Assembly (NCBI GenBank): GCA_963837395.1
Contig: CAWINI010000004.1
Span: 2,790,001 to 2,854,000 of the forward strand
Source of the DNA: CAVZQN01 sp963837395
Lineage (GTDB): Bacteria > Acidobacteriota > HRBIN11 > JAKEFK01
Reading direction: 5' to 3'
Length of the DNA stretch: 64,000 bases
Part shown: positions 24,286 to 33,293 of the stretch, piece by piece
Layout of the letters: the number at the start of each line of letters is the position of its first letter
How positions within the stretch are numbered: the stretch's first letter is position 1
The notes under the pieces: generated by a model
Database searches by the model: none
What the model was told of the DNA's origin: nothing
What the model saw: the letters and a program-made list of their open reading frames with translations, nothing else
Made by a program: the position numbers and the translations under genes

Positions 24286-27200
24286 CTTGATTTTTTGCAT
24301 CGTATTTTGGAATTTTGATGTTGCCAAGAATATGCGTGCTTTGTTGTGTTGAGATTGTATAGGCTTGAACGATAAAACGGGACACTGAAGAATTGAGCAG
24401 GGAGCATAAATAGTGTGCTTCAATTTCGTTTTCTAAAGCAACAAGCGTCAACTTATGATCAGGAATAACAATTTTCTTATTGAGAAGCGAAACAACCGCA
24501 CACTCAAACTCCGAAGATTGTTCTTTCCACACTACTTTAAATGGCGCAAAGGTATACGGCCCTACATTATATATTGAATAGAACGGTGCGCCTTGAGCTT
24601 GAAAGTGGGCCTTATAATGCGTTCTTGCAAATAATTCTTTTCTGAATTGTTCAAAATATAACCAAGTAAGCGGATATTTTTTCTTAAGCAATAGCTCATC
24701 AAGTGCTTTATTAGGTTGCGAGACATCTTGTGGCAGAAGAATTGAAAGAACTGGATTCGCATGCCATCGTTCCACGTCACGACCTCTGATCAAGGGATAA
24801 ATCAAATCAGTTTCCACCTGTAATGAAACTGACCGAAATTTATTCTTCCCAATGTCATAAAGGTTTTTGACCAGAACTGTATCTTTAGTATCATTTTCAA
24901 CAACATTCACCCAGTAAATACCGTTCGCACCACCTGAGTGCGCTCCAATGCGTCCCTGATAAAACGATTTTCCGATCACACTTTTTAACGCCTTCAGCGC
25001 CTTGGGCCTCGCAGAAATCCAACTCCCTTGTTCGGAGCCGTCAATGCTTTGAGCTTTCAGATACTTAGTTACGGTCTTCTCTTGAACTTCAGCCCATGAA
25101 AGATCAATAGCAATTGACCCTTTTTCTTTCTTCTTCCAGAGAAGGTACTCAACTGGATATTGGGTAACATCACCCTTTTGGCAGTGAAATATCGCAGTTC
25201 TATTAGTTGCAGAGTCAAATGGCTGCAAATCTGTCATATCATCGACTTGAAATACCTTAAACGGTATACCGTTTTTTCCTAGTCTGAATCGCCTGAAGCC
25301 CTCTCCAGCGCCTGCAGTCTTAAAAAGCGATTGAGTGATTACTATGCAGAGCTTACCTTTTTCCTTCAAATATTTATCAATGGACACATATGTCATCAAC
25401 ACGGAAATATCGTCGCTAGCTTTACCAAGTCGAGCATCTAGACCTTGATGTTCGAAAAGGTCATATCTTTTCCAGATTGAGGAACTCATCGCACGATAAG
25501 TAGGCGGAAGAGAATTCCAATTGACCCACGGTGGGTTTCCAACAATAAGATCGAATCGCCCCACAAAAAGCGGAGCAAACGCATTCTTAATAATCCTAGC
25601 CCAAATACCATTCATACTTTTTTCTTCCAGCTCCAGCAGTTTTTTGTATGTTTCGGCTAGAATAAGGTCGAACTTTTCGGGTTCTATTTGACCCATTTTA
25701 AGGTCTGCATGAACACGTTGAAGGAAGTGTTCTGCACTTTGTTTCTTTTTCACACCGTCTTCGAGCAATGTTGTGACCTTATGGATTAGCGACTTTTGAA
25801 TGAGAGCTTCTGGAAACCGGAAGGAGCCAACGCTGGTTGAGATTTGATAATATGCGGCCTCGGAATCGAACAAATCTTTTTGGTAATTTGCGCTAGGTGG
25901 GTTGATGCTGTCGCAGAGATAGATCGGGATGGTTAATTCTCCCTTTTTGTATTTCAGCATGTCTGCAACCGCGAGCAAGTAGTTTGTACGAGCGGAGATC
26001 ACAGCCAACGGATTCAAGTCGAAGCCCATAATGTTTTTTGAAATCTGCTGAAGCGTTTCGTTAGGATCAACATTGTTCAACCGTGCGTGTTCTTTGGCTC
26101 GTTTTATTGCAAGGATGACAAAGGTTCCCGAGCCGCAGCTCGGATCTAGCAGTCTTTTTTGCAGCAGATCTCGATCTTTTACACCGTAGCCAATTTGATT
26201 TAAACAACGCTCAGCGAGCCAATCAGGTGTGTAGTATTCTCCCAGGTCATGGCGAATCTGCTTTGGAACCAAGAATTGGTAAAGTTTTTTTAAAATATCC
26301 CGTGTTTCATCTGGGACTAACTCCATGGTTTCAGGATCGTAGAGGTTCAATTTTTCGATAATGCCTCGAATTCCGCTTTCGATCGATATGTTCCAGTCAT
26401 TGAGGTACCACGAGAGTAAATCTCCCTCAAGAAAGTTACGAATGTTTAAGGGTTCAGCACGGAATATGCCGCCCTCTTCTAGCTTTGCAAGATTGTCCTT
26501 AAATGTTTCTGAGTCATGTTTCTCCCATTCGGCCAGTGGTAACCCGCTGATGCCTTTCAATGTGTAGAATCCCACGACCTGATATGCCAGAAGCTTCATC
26601 AGCAAGCCATAGTAAGTATCAAGTGCGAAAAAGAAAGCATGGAAATCAAAATCTTCCTGCTCGTCCTTTTTGAAGCCGTACGTTTTAAAGAGAGTTTCTG
26701 CGTTAAGTTTTTTGTTCTCAATCGCGCCATGAACTTCTGCAAACTGCAAGGACCATTGTTCAAAGAAAACCTTAACCCGTTTACTGACATTTTTGCTTAA
26801 GGCAAAGTAAAATGCTTTTATTGTATTCGTGGCAATAAGATTTCGTGAACCTGCACCAACGGCAAAATCACGAATAAGGTTGTCGGGAATGAGAGCGGCT
26901 TTGTCCGTGAGTTTTTGAAGCAAATGAAGAAATCGCTCGACACTCTCGGCTGAGACCGGCACTGGTTCTTCCTCGATCCACCTTCTGACCTTACGCACAA
27001 AAAGAAAATAAATGCCATCAAATGCAACTCCCAGCAGGCGATCATGCTTCCACCGTTCCTCTTTTGCGAGGTCTTCGATATAGCCTTTCACCTGAGCAAG
27101 CAGTTTACGATTTTTTTCGTTATTTCGTTGAATAATGCCCGGCTTCTTGTACTCGAGAATAAGCCGATTAAACACACTATCTGCACGGCCATTTGCAAGC

Positions 27201-27370
27201 TGGCGCTCGTCTCTTCGCTGGAAATTTAGACTTATTTGCTTTGATTGAATGTAATTATCCCAAATTGGAATAATTAGTTCGCGCAGTTTAGCTTCTGGTT
27301 GGGGCGCATCTTTTGCAATTGAAACTGCAAGCTTGATACTTTTTACGATATCGGCATACAAACTATTCAT
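24286..27370 (-). pseudogene. Type IIG restriction-modification enzyme (N6-adenine MTase with N-terminal nuclease), 3' end cut by IS21
   Basis: The N-terminal domain has a PD-(D/E)xK-like segment (GRADSVFNRLILEYKKPG). A central helical region follows, then the gamma-class adenine methylase with HDLGEYYTPDWLAE, DPSCGSGTFVILA (SAM motif I) and IVGNPPWVNW (motif IV), then a target-recognition region. One chain would cut and methylate. The IS insertion swaps the last 66 or so residues for about a dozen encoded by the IS end (IPVIIGHHSGVR). Both catalytic parts remain, so some activity may persist. Its ATG overlaps the stop of a small upstream frame (TAATG). Confidence 0.88.
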
Positions 27371-27535
27371 TAAACAGATTTTCTGCCTGTTTTGAATTCT
27401 TGAAGGACATCATTATTCACATCGGCAGGTTCCAATAATTTTTTTGAGTGCAGTAACGGATAGATTCCCACTTTTGAAAAAAGCGAAACGTGCCTGAGTT
27501 TCGGTAAGTAGCGGAATGTTCTTCCGTTCTTTCAT
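27370..27535 (-). pseudogene. Small unknown ORF coupled to the RM gene, frameshifted in a T7 run
   Basis: From ATG 27535 the frame encodes MKERKNIPLLTETQARFAFF and stops at 27413. One base less in the T7 run (27439-27445, A7 on the coding strand) would let it continue (KKLLEPADVNNDVLQEF) to a TAA that overlaps the methylase ATG as TAATG, giving 54 residues. The overlap suggests a true coupled gene. I do not recognise the family; position suggests a partner or control function for the RM gene. Confidence 0.45.
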
Positions 27536-27602
27536 GTGAACTTGCTGCGATTATCGCATTATTGTATCACTTCGTCACGAAGGAAAAACTACATACTCCA
27601 AA

Positions 27603-28178
27603 TCAAGATGCGTGCTCTGCTTCGATTTGCGCCGCAATTTTTTCCCAATGCTTGAACGCCGCCGCGTTTGCTTCAATTTTTGCATCTCGCATTTGTTTAT
27701 GCGTCAACATTGGCCGGCCTGATACTTCTTGAATTTTTGCCGCGGAATCTGCCGGAAACGTTACTACAGAAATTTCTAATAAATTTGCTTGCGTGATAAT
27801 CCGGCCGCGTTGGCTATTGCTGAATCGTTCCTGATGCGCTTCAACCGGAATAAATCCAACGGAAACGGAATTCAAAAGACCTAAGCGCACGCGTAACAAA
27901 GTATCGTTTCCTTCCGTTAATCTATCTTCGATTTCTGCCGTAAAATACAACGCATCCGGACGATCGGTTAACTCCGTGATTCTGCCAATTACAGAACTCA
28001 CTCCGTTACTGTGATCAATCAAAAGCGGAACCATGAGGTCTTTTGATTTCATCCGCTTGATGCTTTCATTCCATGCGCCGTATGCAATTTTGGTGAGGCC
28101 GTTGCCAGTGTCAACAATGCTTTGATGACTGCCGGCAATGCCTTTGATAACGTTGTAATCCACACTTCTCTTACTCAT
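27603..28178 (-). CDS. HK97-family phage prohead protease
   Basis: 191 residues from ATG 28178, with GAGG upstream. Family features are GIAGSHQSIVDTGNG at the start, LLIDHSNG with the likely catalytic His, LLNSVSVGFIPVEA with the likely catalytic Ser, and LEISVVTFPADSAA. In tailed phages it matures the procapsid, and the major capsid gene normally follows. Here the next genes are the small ORF and the RM gene, so the capsid gene is missing. It overlaps the upstream zinc-finger gene by 8 bp. Confidence 0.88.
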   Translation of the reverse strand: MSKRSVDYNVIKGIAGSHQSIVDTGNGLTKIAYGAWNESIKRMKSKDLMVPLLIDHSNGVSSVIGRITELTDRPDALYFTAEIEDRLTEGNDTLLRVRLGLLNSVSVGFIPVEAHQERFSNSQRGRIITQANLLEISVVTFPADSAAKIQEVSGRPMLTHKQMRDAKIEANAAAFKHWEKIAAQIEAEHAS

Positions 28179-28362
28179 GGTTCGCCGCCTCAATGTGACC
28201 GTCAAGATGTTTTAAATATTTTTCTGAATTCGAAAAGCGAACCTTACAGGACGGGCAACGATACCGGCCGCCCTTGTTTGTGCTTTCATGTGCAACGATT
28301 GCACGCTCGATTTTATTTTCAAGCGTGAGCCGTTCCGGCTTTAATTGAAATTTTTCGTGCAT
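28171..28362 (-). CDS. Small C2H2-like zinc-finger protein of the island
   Basis: 63 residues with RYRCPSCKVRFSNSEKYLKH, then LDGH: a single CxxC...HxxxH finger near the C-terminus. A ribosome site AAGAGG lies about 10 nt before ATG 28362, and its stop overlaps the protease start, so it is probably translated. Similar short fingers occur in other proteins of this island (29130, 28873). Role unknown; DNA or RNA binding is a guess. Confidence 0.6.
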   Translation of the reverse strand: MHEKFQLKPERLTLENKIERAIVAHESTNKGGRYRCPSCKVRFSNSEKYLKHLDGHIEAANHE

Positions 28363-28384
28363 TTTTTTTAACCTCTTTTCTACT

Positions 28385-28723
28385 CTATTCGAGTCTCAGA
28401 CCGGCGCGCTCGAATTCGCGCTCTAACTTAGCCCGTTTTTCCGCCGCGCTTACTTCGTTCGCTCTGCATTGTTCCAAGATTAACTGCGCGTGTGCAAAGT
28501 CATCAACCGCCGCGTCATACTCCGCTTGCTTTAATTCGAGCAAGCCGGCGCCCGGAACCATTGAAGCGCCGGATCTGGCCAGCTTCAACTGAACCTCTGC
28601 GCACTGTAAGTTTGCTTTAGCAATTCGTATATCACGCTCAGCGCCGTCTACGGAGCTTTGCCAGTGAGTTTGTAAGCCGCGGAGCCTCTGGAGTTCTTTT
28701 GCTTTTTGCGGAATATTTTGCAT
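28385..28723 (-). CDS. Small coiled-coil protein of unknown function
   Basis: 112 residues from ATG 28723, chosen because GGAG precedes it by about 10 nt. The sequence is almost wholly helical with heptad-like Leu/Ala and charged residues (KAKELQRLRGLQTHW, AEYDAAVDDFAHAQLILEQC). No family recognised. Its place before a prohead protease might suggest a head-assembly or scaffold-like role, but nothing in the sequence proves that. Confidence 0.55.
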   Translation of the reverse strand: MQNIPQKAKELQRLRGLQTHWQSSVDGAERDIRIAKANLQCAEVQLKLARSGASMVPGAGLLELKQAEYDAAVDDFAHAQLILEQCRANEVSAAEKRAKLEREFERAGLRLE

Positions 28724-28872
28724 AAAGATTTTTCTCCATTTCCGATTATTGAAGTACTCAAAAATTTTCACTTAAAAAATCCATGCGAGCAACGCGGCGG
28801 AGCTTGTACATATCCGCGCCGCCCGCGCAGAAACGCAAAGTCGTTTCTGTAGGTCAAAAAGGCCGCTGAAAT

Positions 28873-29133
28873 TCATTTACCCTTACCAGAGGCCGGCTCT
28901 AACGCTTCCGTTAAAATGAGTACGTCAGAAGCCCTTACACGGAGCTTTTTAGCGCGCTCTGCGCGTGCGTTTTTTTGTTCTTCGCTGAGATTCAGTTTTC
29001 GCTTAGGCTCCGGCCACGGTATTTCATCGTAGTGCATAGCGTTCCACATATGGCACGCGTGACAAATCCGTTGCTTTAACCACGGAAACTCGCGCGCCGG
29101 CTTTTCTTTTTTACACTGCCTGCATATCGTCAT
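28873..29133 (-). CDS. Small two-CxxC zinc-ribbon-like protein
   Basis: 86 residues from ATG 29133. MTICRQCKKEKPAREFPW and RICHACHMW give two CxxC pairs, followed by a basic, charged helix. This pattern resembles phage HNH-like or zinc-ribbon small proteins but lacks an obvious HNH active site. Start ATG overlaps the stop of the upstream gene (ATGA). Function unknown. Confidence 0.6.
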   Translation of the reverse strand: MTICRQCKKEKPAREFPWLKQRICHACHMWNAMHYDEIPWPEPKRKLNLSEEQKNARAERAKKLRVRASDVLILTEALEPASGKGK

Positions 29134-29810
29134 GAATAAATTTTCCAATTTCCAAGATCAATAACTTTGTGATCTTGCTTCGCGTGTATCGTCATTTCCT
29201 CGAGCGTCAAAAAACTTTCGTCACAAAAATTGCAAGGAACCAGCGGCGGCTTTGTGCGCTCCGGCTCCGTGGCTTCTACTGCATTCGTAGCCGCCTCCGG
29301 AGTTTTAATCTCGGCCTGCGCGAGATTTTCCGGAGCAATTCCGTGCGTCGTAGCCGCCGGCGGCGGAATTATTTCGCTGACCTTCTTGGCGTCCGGCTTC
29401 TTGTCTATGATTTTCAAAAGCTCATGCACGGCGTGAACTTGCTCCGGCTCAATGTCAATTTCTTTCACGTTTAACATGTGTGCTTTCGTTCCGGTCGGCG
29501 TTTGTTTATGATCCGTTAACATCTGCATGAGCATTGATCGGCGCCTGAGCCGTGCGTCGTAAGTGTCGAGTGTGCGCTTTGGAACTTCATTGACGCTCAA
29601 CATCTGTCGCTCAATCTGCCAGCAACGAAGCATTGAAAAAGCAAGTGAGCGAATGATTGATCTCTCTGTTGTATCCGGCTCATGACCTAAGCTCTTTATC
29701 AAATCGGCCTGAGCGGTCTTAACAAATTTGCTTGCCGATGTTCTACCGTCCGCTACTTCTTTCTTCGAAAAGATTCCGTGCTTTTTGGCGTTCTGATCTT
29801 TTCTGTTCAT
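29130..29810 (-). CDS. Phage-like protein with C-terminal C2H2 finger, function unknown
   Basis: 226 residues from ATG 29810, preceded by GGGAG; the frame extends upstream but has no ribosome site there. The beginning (NRKDQNAKKHGIFSKKEVAD) resembles the KHG-F/Y-S start common in small phage DNA-packaging-type proteins. A low-complexity Pro/Ala/Glu stretch follows, and the C-terminus carries CNFCDESFLTLEEMTIHAKQ, a C2H2 finger. It might act in packaging or DNA binding; this is inference only. Confidence 0.55.
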   Translation of the reverse strand: MNRKDQNAKKHGIFSKKEVADGRTSASKFVKTAQADLIKSLGHEPDTTERSIIRSLAFSMLRCWQIERQMLSVNEVPKRTLDTYDARLRRRSMLMQMLTDHKQTPTGTKAHMLNVKEIDIEPEQVHAVHELLKIIDKKPDAKKVSEIIPPPAATTHGIAPENLAQAEIKTPEAATNAVEATEPERTKPPLVPCNFCDESFLTLEEMTIHAKQDHKVIDLGNWKIYS

Positions 29811-29850
29811 TGCTGTATCTCCCACTGTTCGGCATGCAATCGCACAACAT

Positions 29851-30048
29851 TCATATGTCGACGAAGTAGTAACCTCTGCACATTTTCTGCGCGCAAGTAC
29901 GCGCAAGCATGATTGCGGACTGATTCATCTTCTCGAGCATATTTTTGAAGTTGAGTCTCTGCTGTGTTGTTATGAATGCAGGAGAGTTGTCTTGACGAAA
30001 TTGAGCAACTTGATTCAAAGATCGACCTGCGCTGCGCTTATTCTTCAT
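29851..30048 (-). CDS. Possible small ORF coupled to the HTH gene
   Basis: 65 residues; its ATG overlaps the stop of the HTH gene by ATGA. No domain is recognised. Near its end it contains a copy of the ACTTGCGCGTACTTGC-like repeat (29889-29909), so this stretch may instead be a DNA site rather than coding sequence. Confidence 0.3.
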   Translation of the reverse strand: MKNKRSAGRSLNQVAQFRQDNSPAFITTQQRLNFKNMLEKMNQSAIMLARTCAQKMCRGYYFVDI

Positions 30049-30326
30049 TGTGCTTTTGTGATGTCAGCTTTAAAGCGTTCGATCAGACTCAATTTTTTTT
30101 GTTTTTTAGAAGCAGAGTTTTCAATCCAAGCGACGAGTTCAGATTTTTTGAAAAGAATTTTTCTACCGGTAGGGTTGTAGTGAATCAATTCGCTTGCGTT
30201 CAGTAGTTCTCTTTTTGAAAGACGAGTGAAGGCTGCTGCTTGCTTGCAGGTCAGAAAACAGTCGTCGCGCACGTAGCGCAGTATTTCGCTTACGCTGACT
30301 GTTCCTGCAAGAAGCTTGTTATTCAT
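30045..30326 (-). CDS. Excisionase/MerR-type helix-turn-helix protein
   Basis: 93 residues. FLTCKQAAAFTRLSKRELLN, then YNPTGRKILFKKSELVAWIE, is the winged-helix pattern of HTH_17 excisionase-family proteins: a recognition helix followed by a beta wing and a final helix. In an integrated element this is a candidate recombination directionality factor or a regulator. It sits on the strand opposite to the integrase and about 1.6 kb from it. Confidence 0.75.
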   Translation of the reverse strand: MNNKLLAGTVSVSEILRYVRDDCFLTCKQAAAFTRLSKRELLNASELIHYNPTGRKILFKKSELVAWIENSASKKQKKLSLIERFKADITKAQ

Positions 30327-30457
30327 TGATCAAGCAACTTCTTCATTTTCGTTTTTTGACCCGCTTTTTTTCTCTTGCTTCAGTCTTTTTCTTTTAATTA
30401 CACTTGCAGCTTTATGTCCCATTAGAAACTGCAGCAGAGAGCTTGACTAAAAGAGCT

Positions 30458-30766
30458 CTAATACTGTAGAGTTAGTTTTGGGACGTTCGAAAATGGAAAA
30501 CGGCGCTTCGCGCAGGGAAAACTTGGGACGCCGAATTCTCTTAACACAAAAGAAAGTTGATTCACCGGAAGACAGTGCGTCAGAAACAGTAAAGGACGCC
30601 GATTTTCTTTCGTGGCGGTCTTCATTCGTTCTTTTCTAATTGGTCGCGAGTCGCAAGCTGTCAGCGTTGCTCGCACTTTTACGGTGTTCCTCTTGGCCGA
30701 AGAAGGAACCGATTGAGGAACACCGTAAAGACGCGAACTATCAGGAGTCAATCTAGAACTGCTCAT
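30458..30766 (-). CDS. Possible hypothetical protein
   Basis: 102-residue frame, Ser/Arg-rich, whose ATG overlaps the stop of the upstream gene (ATGA at 30763-30766). No recognisable domain and no independent ribosome site. The composition is not convincing, so it may be a chance frame within a 430-bp stretch of the island between 30327 and 30762. Confidence 0.3.
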   Translation of the reverse strand: MSSSRLTPDSSRLYGVPQSVPSSAKRNTVKVRATLTACDSRPIRKERMKTATKENRRPLLFLTHCLPVNQLSFVLREFGVPSFPCAKRRFPFSNVPKLTLQY

Positions 30767-31062
30767 ACTCTGTTCGGCAGCTTTTGTTTTCCTTTCATTT
30801 CGGCTTTGACAAGCGTTCGGAGTTGCGTATACATCAACAAAAAAGGCAGCGAACCTTTATCGAATCCTGATTTGGTTGTTCTTGCTAATTCCGCTGCGAC
30901 TTCCATTGCGACACTTTCAGAATCGACCTTTTCGTTTCGAAGTCTTCGTCGCCTAATAGTCTTTTCAATCTTGCTCGAAATGATTTGCATATCACTTTGC
31001 GGCCGATAGTTAGGCTCGCGACTGTCTGCTCCGGCCTCTGGAAACATAATTTCAGATTTCAT
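30763..31062 (-). CDS. Hypothetical island protein
   Basis: 99 residues from ATG 31062, with GGAG upstream (CGGAGAAAGAAAA). Charged and helical (SSKIEKTIRRRRLRNEKVDS, GSLPFLLMYTQLRTLVKAEM). The start lies inside the 3' end of the upstream antitoxin-like gene, so the two are co-translated. No family recognised. Confidence 0.5.
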   Translation of the reverse strand: MKSEIMFPEAGADSREPNYRPQSDMQIISSKIEKTIRRRRLRNEKVDSESVAMEVAAELARTTKSGFDKGSLPFLLMYTQLRTLVKAEMKGKQKLPNRV

Positions 31063-31273
31063 TTTTCTTTCTCCGTTCATTCGTTTTGTTGAAGTCTTCA
31101 ATTGGCTCGCCGACCGTCGGTAAAGCGAGTTTTTCTACAATGACTTTTCCGATCGGAACGACTGCGGCGACGAATTCGCCTTTTCGTTCGATGATGTAGT
31201 TATGCCCTTTTTGAACGTCATCGATTAGCTTGGTAAAGCAAGCTCTTGCGTTGGTGTATTGTGCGACTCTCAT
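31052..31273 (-). CDS. Phd/YefM-family antitoxin-like protein (orphan)
   Basis: 73 residues from ATG 31273. RVAQYTNARACFTKLIDDVQ, then GHNYIIERKGEFVAAVVPI, is the Phd/YefM DNA-binding domain pattern (N-terminal strand, two helices, then the HxxIIxRxGxPVAxLVP-type strand). No RelE- or Doc-type toxin follows, so it may be a regulator of the element. An AGGAG lies upstream but rather far (about 13 nt). It is divergent from the gene at 31363. Confidence 0.72.
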   Translation of the reverse strand: MRVAQYTNARACFTKLIDDVQKGHNYIIERKGEFVAAVVPIGKVIVEKLALPTVGEPIEDFNKTNERRKKNEI

Positions 31274-31362
31274 AGGTTTGTTTTTTCTCCTGCGGTTTTT
31301 TTGTTGTTGCATGATGCATAGAGTAAATGTTAAAATCGTGTAATAAAGCAAATATTTATCTT

Positions 31363-31899
31363 ATGACACAAAGACGACAAAAAGATTTTTTACTTAAGCG
31401 AACCCGATTACAGCAAAAAAAACGCATTTTTGTGCCGCTTGAACCAAAATTGCAGAGCTTCATCAATCTTCTGAATCAAAAAAGTAAGTCGCATAAAAAG
31501 TCTGAAAATGTCGTGCGAGAAATTCGTAACGACCTTATTAGATTGATTGAGTTCGAAGGATACAGCCGCTGGTCAGAAATGATGGAAGAGTACGTAGACA
31601 AACTTGATCGCGAAACAGAAAACATCCCGCATCGCTTCACTTTGAATGATGGGGTAGTACTGGATGTACATCGATACGCATCAAAACTTTCAGAGCCAAT
31701 GATTCGCACGCTATGGATCAACGCGGCTGAGCTCTTCACAAAGTGGGTTCATAACGTCAAGCGTCTGAGGTTCTGCAAGTTCTGTAAAAAGTTGTACTGG
31801 GATGCCACGCGCAGCGCAGAAACGAGAACATGCGGCGAAAAGCGCTGCTTACTTGATAGGAATTTGGAAGCAGTCAGAACATTGAGAAAAAAGAAATAG
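31363..31899 (+). CDS. Protein with C-terminal CGNR-like zinc finger, function unknown
   Basis: 178 residues from ATG 31363 (an ATG at 31327 is also possible). The N-terminal half is basic and helical. The C-terminus RFCKFCKKLYWDATRSAETR, then TCGEKRC, resembles the CGNR zinc finger (CxxC, aromatic, D-x-S/T-R, C...C) found in transcription factors. It is followed after 20 bp by the integrase gene on the same strand, so it may regulate or accompany integration. Confidence 0.6.
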   Translation: MTQRRQKDFLLKRTRLQQKKRIFVPLEPKLQSFINLLNQKSKSHKKSENVVREIRNDLIRLIEFEGYSRWSEMMEEYVDKLDRETENIPHRFTLNDGVVLDVHRYASKLSEPMIRTLWINAAELFTKWVHNVKRLRFCKFCKKLYWDATRSAETRTCGEKRCLLDRNLEAVRTLRKKK

Positions 31900-31919
31900 G
31901 GAGGACAAAACAAAATAAA

Positions 31920-33059
31920 ATGAGTGCCAAAGTTTGGGAAGATCCAAAGACTGGAAAGTTTTACGTCAAAGTAAACGACAAGCGACTTCCGAAAGGTCGC
32001 AAAGCTTACTTAGTGAAATCAGAATCAGAAGCGATCACAGAATGCAGGCGCTTGAACAAAGCACTGCGCGACGGTTCGTTTAATTTTGATGTGCAAGCTG
32101 CATCGAGTTCGAAAGATTGCGAAACGTTGAAAGAGTACTTTGAAAAATTCTGCAAGATGCAGCGCGGCGCTTTTGCTGCGCGAACCCTCGAGTCTTATGA
32201 AGGGAATTTCGAAAATCACATCTTGCCGAAGCTCGGCGCAAAGAAGTTGAACGAGATCACGCGCGAAGACGTTTCAGTCTTCGTTTCGAATCTGGTCACT
32301 GGTAAAAAATTGTCGCGTGCATCAGTTCGAATCGTCTGCGCTGAATTGTGCGCGCTGTTCAATCACGCGATCGAGCATCAAAAGATTGACAGCAATCCCG
32401 CGCGCAAGCTGACGAAGCTTTACAAGCACGCACGAAAGTCTGCCGACATTGAACCGCTGAGCGAAGCAGAGTCAATGAAGTTTCTAGCGAAAGTTGCAGA
32501 AGTAGCGCCGAGATATTATCCGCTGTTCTTAGCTGCTGCGCATACTGGGATGAGATCCGGCGAATTAGCTTCTTTGAAATGGACAGACGTCGATTTCAGT
32601 TCTCACTTACTCAGCGTATTTGCAACGAAGACCAGCAAGCGCAGGAAAATCGATATGTCAGAGAGTCTCGAAAAAACCTTCAAAGCGCTGAAGGCTGAAC
32701 GTGCGAAACGATTTCGCAGAGCGATTCCGGAGCACGTGTTTTGCAATCAGAACGGCGGACGAATCGACATGCACAATGTGAAGACTCGACACTTTCATCG
32801 GCTCTTAGAACTCGCAGAAGTACGCTCAATCCGCTTTCACGATCTGCGACATACATTCGCGACGCAATTGATCATGCGCGGCGAAAGTTTAGCTTACGTG
32901 AAAGATCAATTAGGACACAGTTCAATCACGCTGACTGTCAACACTTACACGCACTGGTTACAGGGCAGCAATCGCAAAGCAGTTAACGCACTGCCAGCAT
33001 GCGAAACGCCAGAAAATTTCGAATCGAACGTCAAGAAGTTTGAGAAGAAATCAGCATGA
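31920..33059 (+). CDS. Tyrosine recombinase/integrase of the island
   Basis: 379 residues: an N-terminal AP2-like and core-binding part (residues 1-160), then the catalytic domain with Arg (HTGMRSGELASLKW), HxxR (FHDLRHTFATQL), a second His (DQLGHSSITLTVNTY) and the nucleophile Tyr in TYTHW. All catalytic residues are present. A GGGAGG lies 15 nt before ATG 31920. The gene ends 138 bp before attR, a typical integrase position for elements that insert in tRNA 3' ends. Confidence 0.95.
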   Translation: MSAKVWEDPKTGKFYVKVNDKRLPKGRKAYLVKSESEAITECRRLNKALRDGSFNFDVQAASSSKDCETLKEYFEKFCKMQRGAFAARTLESYEGNFENHILPKLGAKKLNEITREDVSVFVSNLVTGKKLSRASVRIVCAELCALFNHAIEHQKIDSNPARKLTKLYKHARKSADIEPLSEAESMKFLAKVAEVAPRYYPLFLAAAHTGMRSGELASLKWTDVDFSSHLLSVFATKTSKRRKIDMSESLEKTFKALKAERAKRFRRAIPEHVFCNQNGGRIDMHNVKTRHFHRLLELAEVRSIRFHDLRHTFATQLIMRGESLAYVKDQLGHSSITLTVNTYTHWLQGSNRKAVNALPACETPENFESNVKKFEKKSA

Positions 33060-33197
33060 AAATCACTTGCGCATACTTGCAAGTAACACGTGCGAAATGC
33101 ACAGTGTTCTCGAGTATGACGTATCAAAAAGTAAAAAACGCGATCGTGCTCGCAACTGCATCTCCTTTCAATGCTTTAGAGTTATTTCAGAGACGAA

Positions 33198-33243
33198 CTT
33201 CTAAGCAGAGGGTCGGGAGTTCGAGCCTCTCCGGGCGCACTTC
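33198..33243 (+). repeat. attR: 46-bp direct repeat of the tRNA-Arg 3' half
   Basis: Identical to 21220-21265. It contains only the 3' half of the tRNA and cannot be a functional gene. The 138 bp between the integrase stop and this site carries the ACTTGCGCATACTTGCA repeat (33063 onward). Confidence 0.93.
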
Positions 33244-33293
33244 ATCTATTACGGGTATGGGATGGCCTAATTTTTCAAGACGCCGAATTTCGT

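Larger units (their letters stand above)
21220..33243. mobile_element. 12-kb integrated element (phage/satellite-like island) in tRNA-Arg(UCU)
   Basis: Bounded by 46-bp direct repeats, it encodes a tyrosine integrase next to the right end, a divergent long minus-strand gene set (orphan antitoxin, excisionase-like HTH, several small zinc-finger or unknown proteins, prohead protease) and a type IIG restriction-modification gene, with an IS21-family insertion. No capsid, portal, tail or replication gene is visible, so it is a remnant or a satellite-like element rather than a full prophage. Confidence 0.88.
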
